Source: Candidatus Peribacteria bacterium RIFCSPHIGHO2_01_FULL_51_35
GTDB lineage: Bacteria > Patescibacteriota > Gracilibacteria > Peribacterales > Peribacteraceae
Length of the DNA: 64,000 bases
Assembly (NCBI GenBank): GCA_001787535.1
Contig: MFXP01000002.1
Location: forward strand, 22,564 to 86,563
Direction of reading: 5' to 3'
In this document: positions 8,855 to 16,073 of the stretch, one piece after another
Layout of the letters: every line of letters starts with the position of its first letter
How positions within the stretch are numbered: position 1 is the stretch's first letter
Made by a program: the position numbers and the translations under genes
Notes under the pieces: model-generated
Database searches by the model: none
What the model was told of the DNA's origin: nothing
What the model saw: the letters and a program-made list of their open reading frames with translations, nothing else

Positions 8855-9088
8855 CACTGATTTCTTACGCGTCACAATGCAGCCCATGGATTGCAGTGCG
8901 TTTTGAAGTGTTCGCACTTGGCCATGGCAACGTGAAGGAAGGAATACATGGATCTTCTGTCCCTGCGGCGATGTGCGCACCCAATTCAAAAGAGTCTCTC
9001 CGGAGTCGTCGTGTCGAGCAGTCCAGTCGATCACGATCCAACTCTTTTCTCTTTGGGAAGCCATAAGTTGGTTTAGCAGGGAAGTCAT
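8783..9088 (-). CDS. Hypothetical 101-aa protein, C-terminus inside a repeat
   Basis: Start chosen at the ATG at 9088 (MTSLLNQL), where TACACT (9100-9095) ends 6 nt upstream. The longer track ORF begins in the heptamer hairpin and is spurious. Residues 12-70 alternate strands and helices (WIVIDWTARHDD, KIHVFLPSRC), suggesting a small alpha/beta fold; no family recognised. The last ~22 residues are encoded by the REP element, so the native C-terminus was probably replaced or extended by its insertion. Confidence 0.5.
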   Translation of the reverse strand: MTSLLNQLMASQREKSWIVIDWTARHDDSGETLLNWVRTSPQGQKIHVFLPSRCHGQVRTLQNALQSMGCIVTRKKSVCQSEEPCPSAFETLGIAMPRSSV

Positions 9089-9159
9089 GTATGTAGTGTA
9101 CAGATGTACACCTGAAGAATCAATTAAACAGTCTTGCACTTCGTACACCTTCCAGGCGA

Positions 9160-9233
9160 AATGACCAATGACCATAGACCAATGACCAAAAAAGAAATCA
9201 CCCTGGTCATTGGTCATTGCGTCATTGGTCATT
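9160..9233. repeat. Hairpin built of 7-nt repeat units (AATGACC)
   Basis: Left arm: three AATGACC units and one ATAGACC. Right arm: TGGTCAT units in reverse complement, with a short A-rich loop. A 30-nt stretch matches the element at 31594-31662 in inverted orientation. It lies between the recombinase stop and the next gene and could act as a transcription end. Confidence 0.75.
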
Positions 9234-9242
9234 CATCATCAT

Positions 9243-10169
9243 TTATTTCCCATGGAACTTCTTATGAACCTCTTTGAGTTGAGTATTAGTCACGTGTGTA
9301 TATATTTGCGTGGTCGAAAGATCTTTATGGCCAAGCAGTTCCTGCACCGACCGAAGATCTGCGCCGTTCCGAAGGAGATCAGTAGCAAAACTATGTCGGA
9401 GTGTGTGCGGAGAAGGATCCGTAACAATCCCCGCCTGCAGCGCGTATTTTTTGACGACGTTATAAATGCTGATGCGCGACAACCGAAAGTCTTCCCCCGG
9501 AGGCAGCATGTTCAGGGCTTTTCCGTGGTCACGAATAAAAAGGGGATGCAGGTGATCCAGACGAATCTCCAAGTAATCCTTCAATGCGCTCACAGCGACA
9601 TCGGACAGGAAGACAACCCGGAGCTTGCTGCGCTTCCCGCGTACGCTGATCTCACGAGTATTAAAGTTAAGATCCTTGCGGTTCAGAGATCGCAGTTCGG
9701 CCAAGCGAAGGCCGGTGGAAAAGAAGAGGTTGAGGATGGCGCTGTCGCGCTTGCCGGACTTGGTGGAGGTATCCGGTGCCTGCAGCAGGCGAATCAGTTC
9801 TTCTGCAGTCAGCACTTTGACTTTTCGCTGTTCTTCTTTAAAACGCTTTACTCTGTCCGGCGGGTAGACATCCATTTCTTCTTCCTGCACCAAGTATCGC
9901 AAAAAAGCCCGTAGGATTGTGAGATGATGATTTTTGGTACGAACACCCAGCTCCTTGTTTTTCTTGGTGCGGAACTCATGGAGCTTCTGCTTATACATTC
10001 GTACACTCTCCTTGGAAAAGTCTTTGACCGATGAGAGAGGGGAAAGGCGCTGCAGAAGAGCCAGGGACTCTCGGTAGTTTTTCACCGTTAATGTCGATTT
10101 ATTTTCTTCCGATTGCAGGAAGGAAAGGTAACGATTGATAGCCTCTGTCAGCGAGTCGCGTTTGGGCAT
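9243..10169 (-). CDS. Tyrosine recombinase (XerC/XerD-like)
   Basis: 308 aa. An N-terminal SAM-like core-binding domain (about residues 5-95) precedes the catalytic domain. Catalytic residues are Arg in STGLRLAELRSL, Lys in the VRGKRSKLR hairpin, HTLRHSFA (His-x-x-Arg), GHKDLSTT (His) and the nucleophilic Tyr in QIYTHV. Size and motifs fit chromosome-dimer-resolution XerC/D, the usual single Xer of reduced genomes, although an integrase cannot be excluded. No att-like repeat or cargo was found next to it. A 24-nt palindrome lies just upstream at 10206-10229. Confidence 0.88.
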   Translation of the reverse strand: MPKRDSLTEAINRYLSFLQSEENKSTLTVKNYRESLALLQRLSPLSSVKDFSKESVRMYKQKLHEFRTKKNKELGVRTKNHHLTILRAFLRYLVQEEEMDVYPPDRVKRFKEEQRKVKVLTAEELIRLLQAPDTSTKSGKRDSAILNLFFSTGLRLAELRSLNRKDLNFNTREISVRGKRSKLRVVFLSDVAVSALKDYLEIRLDHLHPLFIRDHGKALNMLPPGEDFRLSRISIYNVVKKYALQAGIVTDPSPHTLRHSFATDLLRNGADLRSVQELLGHKDLSTTQIYTHVTNTQLKEVHKKFHGK

Positions 10170-10205
10170 AGAATGGCTCTATCTTGGAGACTACCAGATC
10201 TAAGG

Positions 10206-10229
10206 TTAACATAAAATGCATTATGTTAA
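10206..10229. promoter_or_regulatory. Palindrome in the divergent recombinase/hypothetical intergenic region
   Basis: TTAACATAA-AATGCA-TTATGTTAA has perfect 9-bp arms. It lies 37 nt upstream of the recombinase start and about 80 nt upstream of the divergent 10308 gene, a good position for an operator. No regulator is assigned. Confidence 0.5.
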
Positions 10230-10307
10230 GTTATAGAGAGGTGTGCAAGAGCACTTCCCTGCCCCATTGCCTTGAATAATTCGTGTCCAATGCTTCATAC
10301 TCATCCT

Positions 10308-10637
10308 ATGGAAATACCGCAAACATTCGCTCGCCTGCTCGATCGCCCTCCGCCCGGCACCGATATTGCTATGGCCATTCTCCACATTCGCCAACACTTG
10401 CCCAAAAGGTTCTTGGAATTCCCTCTCAATGAAAATGCAATTCATCAGCTTGAAGCGCACAAGCGTTCCTGGGATGATTTATTGGTGGAACAGTCATATG
10501 GAAATGATTGCGATACTGCTGAATATAAAACTCAATGTGAAGAATTTAATGCCATCAGTTTGTCCATCGCTTTGTTGCGCCATTATTTGGAGGACAATTT
10601 TAGCCAGCAGAGTGCTACGTCTGCGGCTCAATCGTAA
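10308..10637 (+). CDS. Hypothetical 109-aa protein
   Basis: No recognised family. The protein is helical and hydrophilic (residues 20-100), without membrane segment or metal motif. The ATG at 10308 is preferred over 10290 because CATACT lies 6 nt upstream, matching the -10 spacing seen at other genes. The 3' end overlaps the convergent baseplate-J-like gene by 23 nt. Confidence 0.5.
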   Translation: MEIPQTFARLLDRPPPGTDIAMAILHIRQHLPKRFLEFPLNENAIHQLEAHKRSWDDLLVEQSYGNDCDTAEYKTQCEEFNAISLSIALLRHYLEDNFSQQSATSAAQS

Positions 10638-12207
10638 TGTGCGAGAGGATGCGTGGCAGTTCCCCGCTCCATGGCGGCCAGAGCTGAATCTGAACTTTCT
10701 CGACCTCCGGAAGGTTTTTGATGATCCGCAGCGCATCCTCCTTGGACATACCTGCCACTTCCTCGCGCATTTTCTTATTAAGCCTGGCGCCCGTGGGAGC
10801 AAGCGCGTCCAAGACGAATTGTTCGGTGCCCGTGAGATCGACTGTCAGCTTGATCCAGGAGAGGTCATCCGCATAGTCGATGACGTGGACGATCATGCGT
10901 TCCATTTTCAATGTATCTTTGAGTAATTCACGGCCTTCTGTGACGTGCGCTTCCAGTTCTTCGCTGAGCATATTTAAGATCGCTTGAGAGTCGTATGCAT
11001 ACGCGGTGTAGGAGATTTTCCCTTCGATGGGGATGGATGTGACGGGCTCGCCCAAGAACTGCGTTGGAAGCACAAAGTCGTGATATTCGATCTTCGTCAG
11101 TTCATCGTAGTAGAGCATTTCGTAGACGACGCCTTCACCCTTGCCCACGTTCCGCAGAATCCTCTCCTCATCCACCAGTTGCTTGGCATTGGAAAGCAAC
11201 TCGTGCTCCAGTTTTTTCTTCGCAAGATCCACGTCCGCTTGCGAGAGCACGGTGCGATAGGACGTCGTTCCGCCCTTCACGTCGGCTCGATTTTCCCCGT
11301 AGATGAGGGTGCGTTCCTCGGGAGCCAACCCCGGAAATTCCCATTTGATGCCTGCGGGGACATTCGCGCGCGCGCCGATGATTTCTCCGTAAATGTCCAG
11401 GTTTTCCGCACGTGTGCGTATGGTGAGCTCATCCCCCGCCGAAATGTTGATGGGTTCCAAGGTTTTGAAAATCATGCCCGCCTGGTTCATGAGTCGCGTG
11501 CCCGTGCGCAGCGAATAGCGTTCGTTGGATTTGTTGATGATCGTGATAAGAGCCTCTGCGCTCTTGCCGATGAATTCCTTGCTGATTTGATCGAACGTGA
11601 TGGATTTTTCGATGATCACATTGATGGGAATGAGGGGCATGGTACGCACACGGGAGGAAGCTAGCAGCACGGCTCCCGAGGTCGTCAAAAAGATGTTCGC
11701 CGTTTGGTTGACGTTGTCTTGTCGCGGCCAAATGCGGATTTCTGCGGACGGGAGCAAGCGGAAAAAGACGAAGAGGAAAAGTCCGGCGCTCACGGCGATC
11801 AATATCCAAATGCGGATTTTCGGCAGTGACAGAAGTCCCATGGATTGCAAGCGCGAGCGCAGTTCCTGCCGCCACACGTGCGGCGAAAAAAGGCGGATTG
11901 CTTCCTCCGCGCTCGTGTGGTCTTTGAGGATTTCTCTGAGCTCGCGCGTGCCATCCACCACGCGTACGCCGCTTCTGCGGGTCGCCATAGCCAGCGGTTT
12001 CAGTTTTGTTGCGATGCGCAGTCGACTGCGAATTTTGACGCACTCCTTCAAAAACCCTTCGCGATCTTCCTTCTTTGGAAAGAGTGTCTCTTCACTGCCG
12101 GAGAGCATTGCGATCACTTGCCCCTCGGTTTCCGAGAGTCGTTTTGCAAATGCACTCCATGATTCTTCTTCCTTGGGAAAAAGAACGATGAGAGATTCGG
12201 GTGCCAT
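10615..12207 (-). CDS. Baseplate J/gp47-like single-pass membrane protein of CPR type
   Basis: 530 aa. A cytoplasmic N-terminal domain (about 1-120) is followed by one membrane helix (about 130-152, IWILIAVSAGLFLFVFF) and a long extracytoplasmic beta-rich domain. The C-terminus contains the phrase VQIQLWPPWSGELPRI, similar to the 'LWPFW...P' ending I associate with CPR proteins annotated as baseplate J family. Their function is unproven; the viral name reflects weak similarity. The ATG overlaps the pgk stop (TAATG), so the two are translationally coupled. This family is often found beside core metabolic genes in CPR genomes. Confidence 0.65.
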   Translation of the reverse strand: MAPESLIVLFPKEEESWSAFAKRLSETEGQVIAMLSGSEETLFPKKEDREGFLKECVKIRSRLRIATKLKPLAMATRRSGVRVVDGTRELREILKDHTSAEEAIRLFSPHVWRQELRSRLQSMGLLSLPKIRIWILIAVSAGLFLFVFFRLLPSAEIRIWPRQDNVNQTANIFLTTSGAVLLASSRVRTMPLIPINVIIEKSITFDQISKEFIGKSAEALITIINKSNERYSLRTGTRLMNQAGMIFKTLEPINISAGDELTIRTRAENLDIYGEIIGARANVPAGIKWEFPGLAPEERTLIYGENRADVKGGTTSYRTVLSQADVDLAKKKLEHELLSNAKQLVDEERILRNVGKGEGVVYEMLYYDELTKIEYHDFVLPTQFLGEPVTSIPIEGKISYTAYAYDSQAILNMLSEELEAHVTEGRELLKDTLKMERMIVHVIDYADDLSWIKLTVDLTGTEQFVLDALAPTGARLNKKMREEVAGMSKEDALRIIKNLPEVEKVQIQLWPPWSGELPRILSHITIEPQT

Positions 12208-13403
12208 TACGTTTCAAGAAGGGCTAAGGCAGGCAAATGTTTGCCCGCAATGTATTCCAGCATCGCACCGCCGCCGGTGCTCACAAATGTGTATGCATCC
12301 AGCGGATAGCCGTAGCGCCGGTGGAAATCAATGGTGTCTCCCCCGCCGACGATGGTAACGGCTCCCCGCTTTGTTGCGGCCGCAACGGCCTCCGCGATTC
12401 TCTTGGTGCCGTGTGAAAAACGATTCACTTCGTAGAATCCGAGCGGTCCGTTCCAGAGAATCATCTCCGCTTTCTCAATCACCATGATGTAGCGTTCGAT
12501 GGTGACTTTGCCGATGTCGAAGATCGCCATGTCTCCGACAATGTCCTCCACCGGAAGATCGATCTTCTCAGCGCCCTCTATCGCTTCGGTGGCAACAACA
12601 GCGTCCCGCGGAACGAGAATGTTTGCTTTGCCGTCATTGTCTGCCAACAACATCAATTCCTGTGCTTTCGGTACATATGCTTCTTCATATTTCGATTTGC
12701 CGACATCAAACCCACGTGCCGCAATGAAAGTGTTCGCGACGCATCCTCCTAGTAAAATGTCGTCGCCTTTCGATAGAAATTGCTCAATGATCGGAATTTT
12801 CGTTTCCATCTTTGCTCCACTGATGATGAGCACCAGCGGTCTGCGCGGATCATCGTGCACTTTCGACAGATATTCGAGTTCGTGCGCCAGGTTGAGTCCT
12901 GCGGAGCTTGGGAGCAACTTTGGAAGCTCCACCATGCTGGCATGTTTCCTGTGCGAATTCGTAAATGCATCGTTCACGTACATGTCCCCCAGAGCAGCCA
13001 AATGTTTCGCAAGCGAGGGATCATTTTTCTCTTCGCCCGGTTCGAAGCGCAAATTTTCCACGAGCAACACTTCTCCCGGTTTCAAACTCATTGCCATCTT
13101 TTCCGTTTCGCTGCCTACAACATCGGGTGCAAATGCAACCGATCTCCCGAGTAGCTTCTCGAGAACGGGAACCAGCGGCTTCTGCGTGAACGCGAGATCT
13201 TTCTTTCCTTTCGGCCGACCTTGGTGCGAAAGAACAACGAGCGATGCTTCGGCATCCAGTATCACCTTCATGGTCGGAATAACGGCTTCAATACGTTCAA
13301 AATCCACTACTTTTCCCTCTTCGATAGGCACATCGAATCCGGCACGTACGATCACGCGCTTCCCCTTCATTTTTGATGAATCCATTGTGCGGTAACGGCT
13401 CAT
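12207..13403 (-). CDS. pgk: Phosphoglycerate kinase
   Basis: 398 aa from the ATG at 13403; the 424-aa track start is upstream of the promoter. It catalyses 1,3-bisphosphoglycerate + ADP to 3-phosphoglycerate + ATP in glycolysis. Visible family blocks are KRVIVRAGFDVP near the N-terminus, VLLVENLRFEPGEEKND, FTNSHRKHASM, the nucleotide-binding WNGPLGFYE, and the C-terminal VGGGDTI ... STGGGAMLEYIAG. TACACT (13417-13412) ends 8 nt before the ATG. The variant RAGFDVP replaces the usual RVDFNVP. The stop overlaps the downstream start. Confidence 0.96.
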   Translation of the reverse strand: MSRYRTMDSSKMKGKRVIVRAGFDVPIEEGKVVDFERIEAVIPTMKVILDAEASLVVLSHQGRPKGKKDLAFTQKPLVPVLEKLLGRSVAFAPDVVGSETEKMAMSLKPGEVLLVENLRFEPGEEKNDPSLAKHLAALGDMYVNDAFTNSHRKHASMVELPKLLPSSAGLNLAHELEYLSKVHDDPRRPLVLIISGAKMETKIPIIEQFLSKGDDILLGGCVANTFIAARGFDVGKSKYEEAYVPKAQELMLLADNDGKANILVPRDAVVATEAIEGAEKIDLPVEDIVGDMAIFDIGKVTIERYIMVIEKAEMILWNGPLGFYEVNRFSHGTKRIAEAVAAATKRGAVTIVGGGDTIDFHRRYGYPLDAYTFVSTGGGAMLEYIAGKHLPALALLET

Positions 13404-13445
13404 AGGTGCGTAGTGTACGCAGGAAGTGCAGAGTTTTCCACTCTG

Positions 13446-13550
13446 TTGACGGAAGATGGCTTCAGTATAAAATTTCATCAAGTGAACGCCATGATGGTGT
13501 TCGCACGGCGGCTGAGTGTTAAGGGACTAGAGAGGTGCTCAGCCGCCTCT
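13446..13550 (+). ncRNA. Candidate small RNA, unit 1 of a four-unit array
   Basis: TTGACG (13446) and TATAAA (13466) could form a promoter, with a short 14-nt spacer. A first hairpin (GTGAACGCC/GGTGTTC..CAC, about 13480-13506) is followed by the stem GGCGGCTGAG/CTCAGCCGCC (13507-13547) and TCTTCAT. The second stem fits the RGCGGYYRRG consensus shared by all four units. No ORF of coding quality is present. Confidence 0.4.
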
Positions 13551-13565
13551 TCATACGAAATGTGA

Positions 13566-13646
13566 TATAATTTCTTCACGTGCAGTCGAAACTGCACGTA
13601 TGAGAACAGCGGCCAAGAACCTTCGGGTTCTTGGCCGCTTCTTTGA
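13566..13646 (+). ncRNA. Candidate small RNA, unit 2
   Basis: TGTGATATAAT (TATAAT 13566-13571) gives an expected start near 13578. Hairpin CGTGCAGT-CGAA-ACTGCACG (13579-13598) is followed by the stem AGCGGCCAAGAACC-TTCG-GGTTCTTGGCCGCT (13608-13639) and TCTTTG. Stable tetraloops and a terminator-like end support a structured RNA of about 70 nt. Confidence 0.5.
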
Positions 13647-13666
13647 TGATATTTTGTAATGATTAC

Positions 13667-13790
13667 TTGACGTTCCTTCCACTCACATTAGTATTTTGAT
13701 ATGCAGCAGCTCTCCAAATCTGTTGCATGTAAGCAAGGCGAGCTTTTGCTCGCCGGCGGTTGGGACAGGTACCCCCAACCGCCTTTTTTC
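13667..13790 (+). ncRNA. Candidate small RNA, unit 3 with intrinsic terminator
   Basis: Promoter TTGACG-16 nt-TAGTAT (13667-13694). Three hairpins follow: GCAGCAG/CTGTTGC, GGCGAGC-TTTT-GCTCGCC, and the stem GGCGGTTGGG/CCCAACCGCC (13755-13783) directly followed by six T. This is the clearest intrinsic terminator of the array. Confidence 0.5.
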
Positions 13791-13805
13791 GGCTTCGGAC
13801 AGAAG

Positions 13806-13910
13806 TTGACGTATTCAATCTTTTACGTAAATGAGTATTAGTACCTTGCAGCTTGCTGCAAGCGAACAGCGGTCGAGTGCTTCTCCACAGGCCTCGACCG
13901 CTCATTTAAA
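13806..13910 (+). ncRNA. Candidate small RNA, unit 4
   Basis: Promoter TTGACG (13806) with TAAATG after 16 nt. Hairpin TTGCAGC-TT-GCTGCAA (13845-13860) is followed by the stem AGCGGTCGAG/CTCGACCGCT (13868-13902) and TCATTTAAA. The order of parts is the same as in units 1-3. It ends about 25 nt before the -10 of the transferase gene. Confidence 0.45.
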
Positions 13911-13949
13911 AATTCAAGGAATGAGTCTTTTCCTCTATCATCGGAAGCA

Positions 13950-15017
13950 ATGACTTTGCTTCCACTTCTTGCGTTTGCCCTCACTGCACTGGTTCATCTG
14001 GCAGCACTGAAAATTTTTCCGGCGCTCGGAATTCTGGATTTTCCCGAACGGTACGGATTCAACCGCCCGAGACTCCCCTATCCAACGGGAATCCTTTTGA
14101 TTATTTGTTTCATCGCAATTTTTCTTTTTCTCGAAGAAATGACGATGCAGTCTGTGGGCGTGACCATCGGAATCGCGCTGCTCGGCATCTTCGCATTCAT
14201 CGATGACCGCACTCCCCTCCCCTCTTCGCTCAGGCTCGGTATTCAGATCCTGGTTGCGCTGATTATTTTCCTCACCGGAACACGCATCTTTTCGCTCACG
14301 AATCCTCTTTCTGTCGTTTTCCCTTCCTCTGTCATCGACCTGGATAACCTGGTTATCCCTTGGGCCTTTTTTAGCAATCCTTCCGTCATTGGAGCGCTGT
14401 TCACGGTCATCTGGCTCGGGCTCACGATGAATGCCTTGAACTGGTTCGATGGTATTCCGGGACAAGTGAGCACACTCTCGGCGATCGGTTTCTTCACGAT
14501 TGGATTTCTTTCGTTGAGTGACCGCGTGAATCAACCCGAACTCGCAACGATCGCTTTTGTTCTCGGATCCATCTCCTTGGCGGCACTGCTTTTCGATTTC
14601 CCCCCGCCTCGCGTGCTCATGGGCGATACAGGGTCGATGTTTTTTGGCCTCATGCTCGGCGTGCTTACGATCTACGCGGGTGGAAAAGTGGCAACGGCGT
14701 TCCTTGTCCTCGGCGTACCATTGATTGATAGCTTGATCGTGATCGTGCGACGTTTGCTGAAAGGCGTTTCGATCTTCCGTGGCAATACTCGCGATGAACA
14801 TCTTCACCATCGCTTACTTCTGAAAGGATGGTCTGCGCGGCAGATTATTTTGCTCACAGCGGCCATCGGTGCAGGCTTCGGCACGAGCGCTCTCTTCATG
14901 AGCACATTGGAAAAATTCCTTGCGGGGATCGTGTTATTCATTCTCATGCTGTTTCTTTCCTATTATTCACGTCCCGAGATCGATCCCGCAGGCGCGGGAT
15001 CGATCTCTACGAAATAA
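13950..15017 (+). CDS. WecA/TagO/MraY-family polyprenyl-phosphate sugar-1-phosphate transferase
   Basis: 355 aa integral membrane enzyme with about 10 hydrophobic helices. Family motifs are the Mg-binding FAFIDDRTPLP, the central MNALNWFDGIPG (NxxxxxDG), LMGDTGSMFFG, and the C-terminal DEHLHHRLL, which marks the WecA/TagO branch rather than MraY. It transfers a HexNAc-1-phosphate from UDP-sugar to undecaprenyl phosphate, starting teichoic acid or surface polysaccharide synthesis. TATCAT (13936-13941) ends 8 nt before the ATG. An unusual palindrome encodes part of its C-terminal tail. Confidence 0.88.
   Translation: MTLLPLLAFALTALVHLAALKIFPALGILDFPERYGFNRPRLPYPTGILLIICFIAIFLFLEEMTMQSVGVTIGIALLGIFAFIDDRTPLPSSLRLGIQILVALIIFLTGTRIFSLTNPLSVVFPSSVIDLDNLVIPWAFFSNPSVIGALFTVIWLGLTMNALNWFDGIPGQVSTLSAIGFFTIGFLSLSDRVNQPELATIAFVLGSISLAALLFDFPPPRVLMGDTGSMFFGLMLGVLTIYAGGKVATAFLVLGVPLIDSLIVIVRRLLKGVSIFRGNTRDEHLHHRLLLKGWSARQIILLTAAIGAGFGTSALFMSTLEKFLAGIVLFILMLFLSYYSRPEIDPAGAGSISTK
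14976..15007. repeat. 32-nt perfect inverted repeat inside the 3' end of the transferase gene
   Basis: GAGATCGATCCCGC-AGGC-GCGGGATCGATCTC has 14-bp arms. It encodes EIDPAGAGSIS near the C-terminus, after the last membrane helix. There is no T-run after it, so it is more likely an inserted palindrome than a terminator. Confidence 0.7.
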
Positions 15018-15024
15018 TCTTGCC

Positions 15025-15351
15025 ATGAATTTTTCTCACTATCATCTTATCGTGTACGTTCCCCTTTCGCACGCGGATGCTGTTCGAAAGGCATTGGCCA
15101 ACGCAGGCGCAGGAATGATCGGGAACTATGACAACTGCTCCTTTTCGATGAAAGGAGCAGGACGGTTTAGACCGCTCAAGGGCTCAAATCCTACAATTGG
15201 AAAACAAGGAAAAATCGAAGAAGTACCGGAAGAAAGAATCGAAGTGGTTGTGACCTCACACCAATTGAAAGGAGTGGTCGAAGCCGTTAAAAAGGTTCAT
15301 CCGTACGAGGAACCGGCCATTCATGTGCTTCCCATGATTCTGGAGCCTTGA
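15025..15351 (+). CDS. Stand-alone NIF3/YqfO C-terminal-type (PII/CutA-like) domain protein
   Basis: 108 aa from the ATG at 15025; the track start at 14920 lies inside the upstream gene. The sequence YHLIVYVPLSHADAVRKAL at the start and VHPYEEPAIHVLPM at the end match the ferredoxin-like domain inserted in or appended to NIF3/YqfO proteins. The NIF3 metal-binding core is absent. Function unknown; the family is linked to metal binding. It starts 7 nt after the transferase stop and overlaps the next ORF region, so it belongs to the same operon. Confidence 0.7.
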   Translation: MNFSHYHLIVYVPLSHADAVRKALANAGAGMIGNYDNCSFSMKGAGRFRPLKGSNPTIGKQGKIEEVPEERIEVVVTSHQLKGVVEAVKKVHPYEEPAIHVLPMILEP

Positions 15352-15362
15352 AACAGGAGGAA

Positions 15363-16070
15363 ATGCTCTGTAGTGTTCGTACCTTTATGCTGCCACAACA
15401 CGAGCGAGCCAAAGAGCCCATCTCCCAAATTCTGTCCGCCTCAACCGACAAGGAGCGCATTTGTGCAATTTCAGAAATAATGAAACTTTTTGTCGATGAG
15501 CTCCGAATACGAATACTTCATGTTCTTCTTGAGAGTGATGAGATGCACGTTAAGGCTTTGTCTAGATGGCTTCGGATGTCACAGCCTGCAGTTTCTCGTC
15601 ACCTTGCATTGCTAAGGCACGCCGGAGTGCTCACTCTGCGGAAAGGCGGGAAATATAATTTCTATAGTATTAGTGAAAATTTTCGAGAACTTCTGAATGT
15701 CTGCATTCCGAATACTATCCAATTATCGGAGAATTCTTGGCAAATTGAAGGTGATGGTTCAATGGCTGATGGGAAACCATTTCCTGTAGAGCTACCTCTA
15801 CAATCATTTCCACAAACACCATCTCAGTCTCCGCGTTCAGCGGAAAAGCCGATCAAAAATCCTGTGGATTATGTGTTCACGAGAATCAGAGATGCTATTC
15901 GTCCGGAGTATCAATCTGATTGGGATCAGAAAAGAGAACTTGCGGAGGATATAATCTCGAGGCGCTTAGAAGGAGGAGCTTCACCGAAAGATTGTGCAGA
16001 AGCAATGATCGCGAACATGGCAAAATCCAAAAGCGCACATCAGATGCGTGACGCTGAATCAAAAAACTGA
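15363..16070 (+). CDS. ArsR-type winged-helix regulator with C-terminal extension
   Basis: About 235 aa. The winged helix-turn-helix (about residues 40-110) has LRIRILHVLLESDEMHVKALSRWL, then MSQPAVSRHLALLRHAGVLTLRKGGKYNFYSI, typical of ArsR repressors. No Cys pair in the recognition helix suggests it is not a metal sensor. The last 120 residues contain a Pro/Gln-rich linker and a helical domain of unknown role. AGGAGG ends 2 nt before the ATG at 15363, one of few Shine-Dalgarno-like sites seen; TTG at 15348 and ATG at 15387 are alternatives. Probably co-transcribed with the two upstream genes. Confidence 0.75.
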   Translation: MLCSVRTFMLPQHERAKEPISQILSASTDKERICAISEIMKLFVDELRIRILHVLLESDEMHVKALSRWLRMSQPAVSRHLALLRHAGVLTLRKGGKYNFYSISENFRELLNVCIPNTIQLSENSWQIEGDGSMADGKPFPVELPLQSFPQTPSQSPRSAEKPIKNPVDYVFTRIRDAIRPEYQSDWDQKRELAEDIISRRLEGGASPKDCAEAMIANMAKSKSAHQMRDAESKN

Positions 16071-16073
16071 TAA

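Noticed and set aside
9210-9914. Plus-strand ORF over the recombinase gene
   Set aside because: The minus strand has full catalytic motifs; this frame has none.
13663-13905. 80-aa minus-strand ORF over the small-RNA array
   Set aside because: It is a chance frame through hairpins with unlikely composition.
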